A stretch of 64,000 bases of DNA. Source: Hymenobacter glacieicola. Lineage in GTDB: Bacteria > Bacteroidota > Bacteroidia > Cytophagales > Hymenobacteraceae. Positions 26,781 to 34,767 of this stretch are shown piece by piece; the stretch's first letter is position 1, and each line of letters opens with the position of its first letter. Made by a program: the position numbers and the translations under genes. Below the pieces are notes generated by a model. It did not search any database. It was not told where the DNA came from and saw only the letters and a list, made by a program, of their open reading frames with translations. Location of the stretch: NCBI RefSeq assembly GCF_014640315.1, contig NZ_BMGS01000012.1, positions 46,376 to 110,375 of the forward strand, written 5' to 3'.

Positions 26781-27155
26781 ATGAACCGCTCCTTTTGGCT
26801 GCTTGGCGGCCTCAAATTCATACTCTTTGCCACCTTGTTCGTGGCCGTGGCTGGCTTCCTGACCATGTACCTCTGGAACTGGCTGGTGCCGACCTTATTT
26901 AGCGGGCCTACTATTACGTTCTGGCAAACCCTAGGGCTGCTGCTGCTTTCCCGCATCCTGTTTGGAGGGTGGGGGCGTGGGGGCCGGGGCCAAGGCTGGG
27001 CCCAGCGGCGCCGCTTGTGGAAACAGAAAATGGAATCCCGGATGGCGGGTCTGACCCCAGAGGAGCAGGAGAAGTTTCAGCAGAAAATGCGCGCCAGTTG
27101 CGGTCCAGCGTGGATGCGCCGCTCCCCGGCGGAAGAGCCTTCTTCCCCGGTTTAA
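26781..27155 (+). CDS. Small membrane protein linked to the sigma factor
   Basis: A 124-residue protein starting MNRSFW. Two membrane segments ('FILFATLFVAVAGFLTMYLW' and 'FWQTLGLLLLSRILFGG') are followed by a Gly/Arg-rich basic loop and a helical tail with 'LTPEEQEKFQQKMRASCGP'. The tail resembles the LTxxQ-type segment of Spy/CpxP-like proteins, which is only a resemblance. Position directly after an ECF sigma gene suggests a role in sensing or anti-sigma control; not proven. An upstream GTG/ATG extension (from 26730) is possible but would break the first membrane segment's position. Confidence 0.65.
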   Translation: MNRSFWLLGGLKFILFATLFVAVAGFLTMYLWNWLVPTLFSGPTITFWQTLGLLLLSRILFGGWGRGGRGQGWAQRRRLWKQKMESRMAGLTPEEQEKFQQKMRASCGPAWMRRSPAEEPSSPV

Positions 27156-27160
27156 AATAG

Positions 27161-27189
27161 AAGGCTCCTGGTTTTTCACCAGGAGCCTT
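27161..27189. terminator. Bidirectional terminator between the sigma unit and the serine hydrolase
   Basis: A perfect 12-base stem (27161-27172 with 27178-27189), followed by T residues on the plus strand. Confidence 0.88.
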
Positions 27190-27211
27190 TTTCATAGGCA
27201 AGAATACGTGC

Positions 27212-28966
27212 CTACCCTTTGCGCCAACTCAGCAGACTACGCAGGCGTCCTAGATAAGAGTTTTGCTCAGAAGCAGGTTGCGCCTGGGGGGGGGCGGGTA
27301 GGGCGGGTGATGTTGCCCGAGAACTTTTGGCCCGCACTTTACTTGCCAAAGAGCTTTTATGAGAGCTGCTGCGGAGCTTGGCTTTAGCCAGTGGAGCCGG
27401 CTCAGGAAGTTGAAAGCGGGTGCTGGGGTTGCCGTCAAAGGCATATACGGGCTGCATACCCGTCTTCTCATCCATTCGGTACTCCATAACCCGAGCGTAA
27501 TACGTGCGGCCAGGCAGTAGGCCATTTACTTGCACAGTGCTGTCGGGGCCGGCGGCCACTACGTAGTTGCCCTGGCCCAGAGAGGTCCCGTTGCCTAGTA
27601 TGCGCCCCCCAGCGTAGGTACGGCCGTCTAGCGGGAAAGCATTGACCGGGGCTCCTTCGCGCACTACCACCAGCCGATGCGTGCCATTGCCATTACTCCA
27701 GGCCAAAGTGGCCGAGTTAGCGGCAGTTCGCTTCACTCGGAGCCGGGTTGCGTGTTGCTCGGGTGGAAACAGATCAACGGAAGGCCAAGTGTTGGTGCTG
27801 TTCACGCAGTCCCAGCCCAGCTCTTCCACATCATTCCAAAAACGGTTGGTATTCGGGCAGGCATTGAATAGCAGGGCCCAAGTGTAGCCATCCGGCGTGC
27901 GGGCTACCAGGCTGGTCGAGCCGTTAAGGCAACCGGTATGCCACCAGACCCCGCGCTTGCTGAGCATCCAGCCCTTGCCGTAGCGCCGGGTTGCCTGGGA
28001 AGGTGCCGTCATGGTGTCCAGGGTCGAAGCCCGCAGGAGGTCGGGGCGGGTAGGGGAGCCATCCACCGAGAGCAAGAGGCGCACCAAGTCCCGGGCCGTG
28101 AAAAGCCAGCCGCCGTGGGCATTCATGGCCTCGAGGTTGGCCCCACCGTAGGCAAAAGGCACCTGCTTGCCCGTGCCGTAGCACGATTCGCCCATGAGCG
28201 GGCAAAAATATTCCGCCTCGTTTTCCTGCTTATCCGCCCGGAGGTTGCGGCCCAGGTGGGCTTCCTGAATACCGCTAGGAGCTAAAACATGGGCGCGGAC
28301 CCATGCTTCGTAACGTTGTCCGGTTACCTTTTCAATGATTTTGCCCAGGATCAGGTATCCAATATTGGAGTAAGCAAACCGGCTACCAGGCGTGAAGTTC
28401 AAGTTCTGGCTCAGCAGGTAGCGCACCAGCGTGGAGTCACCGACTGGGTTGGGCACGTTCATTACCTGCGCTACGTGAACCGGAAAGTCTATTGGGTCGG
28501 AGCTGCTGAAGCCATCCACGCCTGCGTCGCGGTTCCAGCCTGCAGTGTGTTCTAGCAGCTGGCGCACCGTGATGGTATAGATACGCGGGTCGGTGATGAC
28601 GCTGGTATAATAGCTGTCGTTGAGGTAGCCCTGGGGCCCGAAAACCCGGTGCTGAAGGTCAAGGCGGCCATCTTCCAGCAGCTTCATAATGGCTACAGAA
28701 GTTACGGGCTTTGATACGCTGGCCACCCGAAACAAGGTAGCGGGCGTTGCGGGTTGGCTTTTGGCCAGGTCGGCGTAGCCAAAGCCGCGGGCGTACACCA
28801 GCTGGCCGTGCCGACTGATAGCCACAGAAGCCCCCGGGAGCTTCCAGCGAGTCATGAACTTCTGAATAACGGCATCACACGGTACCGTTTCGGGTGCCGA
28901 TGCGCCCGTTTGTGCCCAGGCCGGGTAGGCCAGCAAGCCCAGCAGTAGGGCCAGCAACTTCTTCAC
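27212..28966 (-). CDS. Serine hydrolase, class C beta-lactamase / PBP-like, exported
   Basis: A 584-residue protein with a signal peptide ('LLALLLGLLAYPAWAQ'). Residues ~30-375 form a beta-lactamase-fold domain with the catalytic 'SVSK' (SxxK), 'YSN' (YxN) and 'HTG' (the KTG-box variant). Members include D-aminopeptidases, esterases and penicillin-binding proteins; real beta-lactam hydrolysis is not implied. Residues ~395-510 look like a fibronectin type III domain ('TRLRVKRTAANSATLAWSNG', 'LLPGRTYYARV'). The last ~70 residues are a Lys/Ser/Ala/Pro-rich tail. No T9SS sorting domain. It belongs to the gene group that splits the nuo locus. Confidence 0.85.
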   Translation of the reverse strand: MKKLLALLLGLLAYPAWAQTGASAPETVPCDAVIQKFMTRWKLPGASVAISRHGQLVYARGFGYADLAKSQPATPATLFRVASVSKPVTSVAIMKLLEDGRLDLQHRVFGPQGYLNDSYYTSVITDPRIYTITVRQLLEHTAGWNRDAGVDGFSSSDPIDFPVHVAQVMNVPNPVGDSTLVRYLLSQNLNFTPGSRFAYSNIGYLILGKIIEKVTGQRYEAWVRAHVLAPSGIQEAHLGRNLRADKQENEAEYFCPLMGESCYGTGKQVPFAYGGANLEAMNAHGGWLFTARDLVRLLLSVDGSPTRPDLLRASTLDTMTAPSQATRRYGKGWMLSKRGVWWHTGCLNGSTSLVARTPDGYTWALLFNACPNTNRFWNDVEELGWDCVNSTNTWPSVDLFPPEQHATRLRVKRTAANSATLAWSNGNGTHRLVVVREGAPVNAFPLDGRTYAGGRILGNGTSLGQGNYVVAAGPDSTVQVNGLLPGRTYYARVMEYRMDEKTGMQPVYAFDGNPSTRFQLPEPAPLAKAKLRSSSHKSSLASKVRAKSSRATSPALPAPPQAQPASEQNSYLGRLRSLLSWRKG

Positions 28967-29130
28967 AAATCCAACCGGATAAAGAGCCTCTATAACAGCT
29001 AAATACAGCTGCTGCAGTCTGTTAGCAGACTTACAATTTTATTAGATAAAATGGAGAATATGGTAAGCGAATTGCGGGATAAAATTTAATTTTTAAAAGA
29101 AAATAACGAGCATTTTATTCCGATTCTAGA
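28967..29130. other. AT-rich non-coding gap
   Basis: The 164 bases between the serine hydrolase start and the next gene's stop are much more AT-rich than the surroundings (runs such as ttttattagataaaatgg). No exact -7 element or terminator seen. It is perhaps a trace of foreign DNA. Confidence 0.4.
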
Positions 29131-29655
29131 TTAGAAGCTCTTGGTAAAGTCCTCAAGCAAAGGCACCCGGACTTTCGGGTTAGCTTTTGACATCAATAGG
29201 ATAAACTCAAGCAGCCTGACTTCATCGACGTTGATCTGACATAAGGAGATGTTGAGCTCCTGGAAGCCGAGGTGCTTGGGAATGGGAGCTAGGGTTTGGG
29301 CAAGTTTGCCCTGCTTGCGGGAAGGCTCCCACTCCGGCGGCACAACCAAGCAGATAAACTTTTGCCCGTGGACCTGAACCAGGTAAGCGTCCTCGATAAT
29401 ATTCCAGTTGATAAACACCTTGTGAGCCATCCGGTCGAAAATGCCGGCTTCATTCAGAATAATCTGGGGCCGCCGGTCCAGCAAATGGTAGACGCCCACT
29501 GGATAGCCCAGTCCAAAAAAGAGGATACACGCCCAGGCTCCCCATTGAGGGGTAGTGCCCTTAAGCAACAGTCCGCAGCCTACCGCAACGAAACCAGAAC
29601 AGCCGATGAGCAGCTTTACGGCGCGCCACCGTGATTTGTATAGCTTTACTTCCAT
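29131..29655 (-). CDS. STM3941-family membrane protein
   Basis: A 174-residue protein opening with 'EVKLYKSRWRAVKLLIG', then two membrane segments ('IGCSGFVAVGCGLLL', 'WGAWACILFFGLGYPVG') and a soluble C-terminal domain ('IILNEAGIFDRM', 'INWNIIEDAYLV', 'ICLVVPP'). This is the layout of the STM3941 family, PH-like proteins of unknown role. It lies directly after the terminator of the nuoA-J unit, in the same orientation. No promoter recognised. Confidence 0.75.
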   Translation of the reverse strand: MEVKLYKSRWRAVKLLIGCSGFVAVGCGLLLKGTTPQWGAWACILFFGLGYPVGVYHLLDRRPQIILNEAGIFDRMAHKVFINWNIIEDAYLVQVHGQKFICLVVPPEWEPSRKQGKLAQTLAPIPKHLGFQELNISLCQINVDEVRLLEFILLMSKANPKVRVPLLEDFTKSF

Positions 29656-29670
29656 CGCACAAACATAAAA

Positions 29671-29702
29671 AAAGCGGCTACTGATGCTTCAGTAGCCGCT
29701 TT
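29671..29702 (-). terminator. Terminator of the nuoA-nuoJ unit
   Basis: A perfect 14-base stem with a 4-base loop (29671-29684 with 29689-29702), preceded on the plus strand by a run of A that becomes a T run after the hairpin on the minus strand. It lies 28 bases after the nuoJ stop. Confidence 0.92.
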
Positions 29703-29729
29703 CTATTCTGCCCGTCGGGCAGGACTATA

Positions 29730-30242
29730 TTAAAAGTTTCGTTCTCCTACCTCGCGTTTGCCCAGCATAACAGCTCCTACCATGGCTACTAGGAACAGCA
29801 CCGAAGCCAGTTCGAAGGGAAGCAGGTACTGCTGATACAGCACGAGGCCCAGGCGGTTAACCATCCCAATCTGCGAGTCGAAGGTAGCGTCGGTGGGGGC
29901 ACCGGTGGGCAGCACGTCTTTCAGGGCTACTACCAGGATAAGCAGCAAAGAACCACCTGCTACGGCGGCGGCAATCTTGGCTAGGGCCGGCTTGTGCGGT
30001 TCCGTGTCCACGTTCAGGTTCAGGAACATAATCACGAACAGGAACAGAACCATGATGGCCCCGGCGTACACGATGATGTTCACGGCGGCCAGGAACTGCG
30101 CGTTTAGCAGCAGGTAGTGTCCCGACAAGGCGAAAAACGTCAGAATCAGGAACAGCACGCTGTGCACCGGATTTTTAGCGAATACCACGCCCAGGGCGCT
30201 AAGCAACGCCACGAAAGCCAAGAAGAGGAAGAGAGGAGACAT
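29730..30242 (-). CDS. nuoJ: NADH-quinone oxidoreductase subunit J
   Basis: A 170-residue membrane subunit of complex I with five hydrophobic segments ('LFLAFVALLSALGVVFA', 'IIVYAGAIMVLFLFVIMFL' with the conserved YAGAI motif). It packs against NuoA, H and K. It is the last gene of the first nuo unit and is followed by a strong terminator, so nuoK is not simply read through. Confidence 0.94.
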   Translation of the reverse strand: MSPLFLFLAFVALLSALGVVFAKNPVHSVLFLILTFFALSGHYLLLNAQFLAAVNIIVYAGAIMVLFLFVIMFLNLNVDTEPHKPALAKIAAAVAGGSLLLILVVALKDVLPTGAPTDATFDSQIGMVNRLGLVLYQQYLLPFELASVLFLVAMVGAVMLGKREVGERNF

Positions 30243-30341
30243 GAAGTGAGTTATCAGGGGTGAGTTGTCGGTTGTTAGCTAGAGAAACGGTAAGCAGCGG
30301 CGGGCAACATACCCGAATTACTGCCTACCACAAACCAACAA

Positions 30342-30914
30342 CTAGACTTGCTGAGCAAGCTTGTTACGCAGGGCATCGGCTTGCTCCGGCGTCAGCTGGA
30401 TACCACGCACCGAGCGCTCATCCGGTGACACGGGCTCCACAAGACGGTCCTTGCCGTAGATAAACTCGTCCCGCTCGTACCGTGGCGGCGCAATTTTGTC
30501 GGCTTGCAAGTACACCGCCGCTTTGGGGCAGGCTTCCTCGCACAGGCCACAGAAAATGCAGCGCAGCATGTTCACCTCGTAGCTGATGGCGTACTTTTCC
30601 TCGCGGTAGAGGCCTTCCTCGCCTTTCTTCCGCTCACCGGCTACCATAGTAATGGCTTCGGCGGGGCAGGCAACAGCGCACAAACCGCAGGCCGTGCACC
30701 GCTCCCGGCCCTGCTCGTCACGCTTGAGCACGTGCAGGCCCCGGAAAATAGGAGCGAAGGGGCGGACCTCCTCGGGGTAGCGAACCGTCGCCTTCTTCAT
30801 GAAGAAGTGACGCATCGTAATGCTCAGACCCTGGAAAATTGCCGGCAGGTAGGCCCGCTCGGCCAGGGTCATGGGCTTCTTTTCTAGTTTCTTGGCTCTA
30901 TTTGTGAGTTGCAT
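30342..30914 (-). CDS. nuoI: NADH-quinone oxidoreductase subunit I
   Basis: A 190-residue peripheral-arm subunit with two [4Fe-4S] clusters (N6a, N6b): C73, C76, C79, C83 ('CTACGLCAVACPAEA') and C119, C122, C125, C129 ('CIFCGLCEEACPKAA'). It passes electrons to NuoB. The N terminus has an amphipathic helix. A 99-base gap with a weak inverted repeat precedes nuoJ. Confidence 0.96.
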   Translation of the reverse strand: MQLTNRAKKLEKKPMTLAERAYLPAIFQGLSITMRHFFMKKATVRYPEEVRPFAPIFRGLHVLKRDEQGRERCTACGLCAVACPAEAITMVAGERKKGEEGLYREEKYAISYEVNMLRCIFCGLCEEACPKAAVYLQADKIAPPRYERDEFIYGKDRLVEPVSPDERSVRGIQLTPEQADALRNKLAQQV

Positions 30915-30974
30915 ATGGTCAGACCAAGTGCCATTCTCCCCTAGTGGTGCGGAATGACGCGGTAGCAGAGAAAG

Positions 30975-32057
30975 TTAATTAATCACCCCAAACAGGATGA
31001 GCCCGCCGGTGATGAGGATGTTGAGAACGGCCAGCGGAATCAGGATGGTCCAGCCCAGGCGCATCAACTGGTCGTAGCGGAAGCGCGGCAGGGTCCAGCG
31101 AATCCACATGAAGAAGAAGATGAAGGCAAAGATTTTCAAGAACAAGCCAACGGTACCCAGCAGGGTAATCAGGTTCTGAGCCGAAGCCAGCTCCCAGCCC
31201 TGGTTGCTTACCAACCAGTCGCGCAGCTCATACTGAAACGGGAAGTTGAAGCCCCCGAAGTACAGCACGCTCATCACGGCCGACACCACGAAGATGTTCA
31301 CGTACTCGGCGAACAGGTAGAGGCCCAGCTTCATGGAGGAGTACTCGGTGTGGTAACCGCCTACTAGCTCGGTTTCGCACTCCGGCAAGTCAAAAGGCGT
31401 GCGGTTGGTTTCGGCGAAGGCGCACACCAGGAAAATGATAAAGCCCAACGGCTGTTTCACAATGTTCCAGAAGTGCCACTCGCCGGCTACCGACTGCTGC
31501 AGGGTGATGTCGCGCAGGCTCAAGGTGCCCGAAATCATCAGTACGGCAATCAGGGCCATGCCCATAGCTAGCTCGTAGCTGATGTTCTGGGAAGCCGCCC
31601 GAACAGCACCTAGCAAGGAAAACTTGTTGTTGGAAGCCCAGCCGCCAATCATTACGCCATACACGCCCAGCGAAACGACGCCGAACACCCACAGCATACC
31701 GATATTTACCTCGATGCCCTGCAGAAAGAAGGCGTTGTTGCCGAAGCTCATGCTGTTGCCAAACGGAATTACCGCCGACGACATCAGGGCCGTAATCATG
31801 GCCAGGCAGGGGCCGAAAATGAACAGAGCCTTGTTGGCGCCGCCCGGAAAAAATTCTTCCTTGGTAAACATCTTCACGGCGTCGGCCAGGGGCTGAGCCA
31901 GGCCGTAAGGGCCGGCGCGGTCCGGACCTACGCGGTCCTGAAGAAAGGCTGCAATAACGCGCTCAGCGTACGTGCAGTAGGTCGCAATCAGCAACGAAAG
32001 CGCGAATACAACGAAGATGACAATGGATTGCCAGCCTAGTGCGGGTAGTTCAATCAT
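30975..32057 (-). CDS. nuoH: NADH-quinone oxidoreductase subunit H
   Basis: A 360-residue membrane subunit with eight or nine segments, forming much of the quinone chamber. Typical motifs: 'YAERVIAAFLQDRVGPDRAG', 'LADAVKMFTKEEFFP', 'SYELAMG', 'FAETNRTPFDLPECETELVG' and 'GYHTEYSSMKLGLYLFAEY'. The start ATG at 32057 (MIELPALG) is chosen; the frame extends 31 codons upstream into the inverted repeat at 32073-32160 and those residues are not family-like. Confidence 0.95.
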   Translation of the reverse strand: MIELPALGWQSIVIFVVFALSLLIATYCTYAERVIAAFLQDRVGPDRAGPYGLAQPLADAVKMFTKEEFFPGGANKALFIFGPCLAMITALMSSAVIPFGNSMSFGNNAFFLQGIEVNIGMLWVFGVVSLGVYGVMIGGWASNNKFSLLGAVRAASQNISYELAMGMALIAVLMISGTLSLRDITLQQSVAGEWHFWNIVKQPLGFIIFLVCAFAETNRTPFDLPECETELVGGYHTEYSSMKLGLYLFAEYVNIFVVSAVMSVLYFGGFNFPFQYELRDWLVSNQGWELASAQNLITLLGTVGLFLKIFAFIFFFMWIRWTLPRFRYDQLMRLGWTILIPLAVLNILITGGLILFGVIN

Positions 32058-32072
32058 TAGTTTTTCACGTTT

Positions 32073-32160
32073 GTCATGCTGACGAAGGAAGCATCTCGCC
32101 AGCGTGGTAATTACTTTGGCAACCTCAGCACGCGAGATGCTTCGCTGCACTCAGCATGAC
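32073..32160. repeat. Inverted repeat between nuoG and nuoH
   Basis: Left arm 32073-32099 (gtcatgctgacgaaggaagc and on) pairs imperfectly with 32129-32160. The right arm plus flank (about 38 bases) is identical to the right arm of the repeat at 33201-33292. Confidence 0.85.
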
Positions 32161-32170
32161 GTTCTGAATC

Positions 32171-33172
32171 TTAGCTACCCAGCTTGAGTGGCGGATTCTG
32201 GGCCAGTTCGCGCTGGGTACTTTCCGGCAGGTCAGCAATAACCGACTGGTTTAGCACGGGCAGCTCGTAGTGGTTGGCCGAAATTACCGAAGAACGGTCA
32301 ATGTGGGCAGGGCCCTCAATCGTCCAGTCCGACGTTTCCTTCTTCTCGAAGCGGCACTCGTTGCAAATCCACTCCTTCACCTCGCCATACTGGTCCTTGC
32401 GAGCGGTAGTACGGAGTACTTCCTTGCCTTTGTACCAGAGCACTACGTTGCCGGAGCACTTAGGACAGTCACGGTGAGCATTCACGGGCTTCGTGAACCA
32501 CACGCGCGACTTAAAGCGGAACGTCTTATCAGTCAGGGCGCCTACCGGGCACACGTCGATGACATTGCCGGAAAAGTCATTGTCGATGATGTTCTCGATG
32601 TAGGTGCCGATTTCCGCCGCGTCGCCGCGGCCCAGCACGCCGTGCACCCGATTATCGGTAATCTGGTTGGCCGTGTACACGCAACGGTAGCACAGAATGC
32701 AGCGCGTCATGTGCAGCTGAATCAGCGGCCCAATGTCAATTTTCTCGAAGGTGCGGCGCTCTTCCTGGTAGCGGGTCGTGGACACGCCGTGCTCGAAGGC
32801 AAAGTTCTGGAGGTCACACTCCCCGGCCTGGTCGCACACGGGGCAATCCAGCGGGTGGTTGATGAGCAGCATTTCCACGATGCCCTTGCGCACGTTCAGC
32901 ACCTGCTCGGAGGTAGTATTTTCCACTACCATGCCGTCCTGCACCGGCGTTACGCACGAGGCTACCAGCTTGGGCATGGGTCGCGGGTCCTTGGCCGAGC
33001 CGGCGGCTACCCGCACGAGGCAGGCGCGGCACTTACCACCCGAGCCTTTCAGCGGGGTGTAGTAGCACATGGCCGGGGGCACAATGCTACCCCCAATTTG
33101 GCGGGCAGCATTCAGGATAGTGGTTCCGTCCGGAACTTCTACCTCAACGCCGTCGAAAGTTATTTTAGCCAT
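32171..33172 (-). CDS. nuoG: NADH-quinone oxidoreductase subunit G, short form
   Basis: A 333-residue Fe-S subunit. The N terminus is a [2Fe-2S] domain (Cys in 'PAMCYYTPL', 'GGKCRACLV', 'ASCVTP'); then the His/Cys-ligated N5 motif 'HPLDCPVCDQAGECDLQ' and N4 'CILCYRCV' with 'VCPVGAL'. Four extra Cys ('DCPKCSG', 'ICNEC') follow. The large molybdopterin-oxidoreductase-like domain of classical NuoG is missing, so this is like HoxU-type short subunits. The frame ends cleanly and is followed by nuoH, so I read it as the normal form in this lineage rather than a broken gene. Confidence 0.93.
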   Translation of the reverse strand: MAKITFDGVEVEVPDGTTILNAARQIGGSIVPPAMCYYTPLKGSGGKCRACLVRVAAGSAKDPRPMPKLVASCVTPVQDGMVVENTTSEQVLNVRKGIVEMLLINHPLDCPVCDQAGECDLQNFAFEHGVSTTRYQEERRTFEKIDIGPLIQLHMTRCILCYRCVYTANQITDNRVHGVLGRGDAAEIGTYIENIIDNDFSGNVIDVCPVGALTDKTFRFKSRVWFTKPVNAHRDCPKCSGNVVLWYKGKEVLRTTARKDQYGEVKEWICNECRFEKKETSDWTIEGPAHIDRSSVISANHYELPVLNQSVIADLPESTQRELAQNPPLKLGS

Positions 33173-33200
33173 TTAGGATGAAGACTTTTAAAGTCGTCGG

Positions 33201-33292
33201 TCATGCTGAGTGCAGCGAAGCATCTCGCGTGCTGACGTTAGAATTACTATTTCAATGACACCACGCGAGATGCTTCGCTGCACTCAGCATGA
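33201..33292. repeat. Perfect 31-base inverted repeat between nuoF and nuoG
   Basis: 33201-33231 (tcatgctgagtgcagcgaag and on) is the exact reverse complement of 33262-33292; a 30-base loop separates the arms. It shares its arm sequence with 32129-32160. Confidence 0.92.
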
Positions 33293-33301
33293 CGTTCTGG
33301 A

Positions 33302-34642
33302 TTAAACCAGTACCGCGCTAGGGCGGTACACGGCGCCGGGTTGGGCGGCTTCCTTGGCGTGCGTTACGTGCCACTCAAACTCGTGGCGGAAATGACGTAC
33401 AGCGGCAGCAACGGGCCAAGCGGCAGCTTCACCGAGTGGGCAAATGGTGTTGCCCTCGATTTGCTTGGCCACGCTTACCAGCAGGTCAATGTCTTCCATG
33501 TGGCCGTGGCCGTGCTCCAAGCGGTGCAGTACCTTTTCCATCCAGCCCGTCCCCTCGCGGCAGGGCGAGCATTGCCCGCACGACTCGTGATGGTAAAAGC
33601 GGCTGAAATTCCAGGTGTTTCGCACAATGCAGGTTGTCTCGTCCATGGCAATGAAGCCACCCGAGCCGAGCATGGTACCCGTCACGAAGCCACCGTCGCT
33701 TAGCGACTCATAAGTCATAAGGCGGTTTTCGCCGGCCGCGGTTTTGAGGATAAGCTCCTTGGGCAGAATCGGTACGGAGGAACCGCCGGCTACTACCGCC
33801 TTCAATTCCCGGCCTTTCCAAATGCCCCCGCAGTACTCATCCGAATAGATGAACTCTTCAACGGGCAAGCCCAGCTCGATTTCGTAGATGCCAGGCTTGT
33901 TGAGGTGGCCGCAAGCCGAAATCAGCTTGGTGCCGGTGCTCCGGCCCACGCCAATCTTGGCGTACTCGTCGCCGCCCTCGTTCACGATAACCGGTACCGC
34001 AGCAATGGACTCTACGTTGTTTACTACCGTGGGGCGGGCATACAAGCCCTGCATGGCCGGGAACGGCGGCTTATTGCGCGGGTTGCCCCGTTTGCCTTCC
34101 AAGGATTCCAGCAAAGCAGTTTCCTCACCGCAGATGTAGGCGCCGCCGCCGGGATGCACATGCAGGTCCAGGTCGTAGCCCGAGCCGAGAATGTTCTTGC
34201 CCAGAAAACCGTTAGCGTAAGCTTCAGCGATGGCCTTTTCCAGGATGCGCAGTACGTACAACAACTCCCCACGGATATAGATGTACGAGGTGTTGGCGCC
34301 CAGCGCGTACGAGCTCGTAATCATACCCTCGATGAGCAGGTGGGGCAGCTTCGACATCAACTGCCGGTCCTTGAAGGTGCCCGGCTCCGATTCGTCGGCG
34401 TTGCAGACGAGGTAGCGCGGCACCCCTTCAGGCTTGGCCAGGAAGCTCCACTTCATACCGGTAGGGAAGCCCGCGCCGCCGCGGCCCCGCAGGCCCGACT
34501 TCTTCACTTCTTCCACCACCTCATCGGGGCTCATCGTTTTGAGGGCCTTTTCCACCGAGCGGTAGCCGCCGTGCTTGCGGTACACCTCGAAGGTGTCGAT
34601 GCCTTCAACGTTAATATGTTCGGTCAGCAGTTTGCGTCCCAT
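33302..34642 (-). CDS. nuoF: NADH-quinone oxidoreductase subunit F
   Basis: A 446-residue flavoprotein that oxidises NADH. It has the NADH-binding 'GLRGRGGAGFPTGMKW', the FMN site 'CNADESEPGTFKDR', the 'GAGAYICGEETAL'-like 'GGAYICGEETALL' and the [4Fe-4S] N3 motif 'SCGQCSPCREG'. It pairs with NuoE. It is part of the nuoA-J unit. Confidence 0.96.
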   Translation of the reverse strand: MGRKLLTEHINVEGIDTFEVYRKHGGYRSVEKALKTMSPDEVVEEVKKSGLRGRGGAGFPTGMKWSFLAKPEGVPRYLVCNADESEPGTFKDRQLMSKLPHLLIEGMITSSYALGANTSYIYIRGELLYVLRILEKAIAEAYANGFLGKNILGSGYDLDLHVHPGGGAYICGEETALLESLEGKRGNPRNKPPFPAMQGLYARPTVVNNVESIAAVPVIVNEGGDEYAKIGVGRSTGTKLISACGHLNKPGIYEIELGLPVEEFIYSDEYCGGIWKGRELKAVVAGGSSVPILPKELILKTAAGENRLMTYESLSDGGFVTGTMLGSGGFIAMDETTCIVRNTWNFSRFYHHESCGQCSPCREGTGWMEKVLHRLEHGHGHMEDIDLLVSVAKQIEGNTICPLGEAAAWPVAAAVRHFRHEFEWHVTHAKEAAQPGAVYRPSAVLV

Positions 34643-34665
34643 CTTGTTCGAAGCTAGTAGCTGTT

Positions 34666-34767
34666 AGCTGTTGGCTGTTAGCTAGGTATGTAGGCAGTCA
34701 GGAATGTCCTGATGAACAATATTCTCTTATCAGGTGGCCATCAGCTAAATGCTAATAGCCAACAGCT
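34666..34767. repeat. Imperfect inverted repeat between nuoE and nuoF
   Basis: 34666-34683 (agctgttggctgttagct) pairs with 34751-34767 (gctaatagccaacagct). Tandem 'agctgttagctgttggct' copies lie at 34653-34683. The right arm touches the nuoE stop codon. Confidence 0.7.

Noticed and set aside
27212..28966. A true antibiotic-resistance beta-lactamase
   Set aside because: The fold and motifs fit, but the extra domains and the family's breadth make an esterase or peptidase role as likely; no claim on resistance is made.
32171..33172. nuoG as a truncated pseudogene
   Set aside because: All Fe-S ligands of the N-terminal part are intact, the stop is followed at normal spacing by nuoH and no remnant of a Mo-domain is seen in the gap.
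32073..33292. An insertion sequence around nuoG defined by the shared palindromes
   Set aside because: The DNA between them is the intact nuoG gene; there is no transposase.
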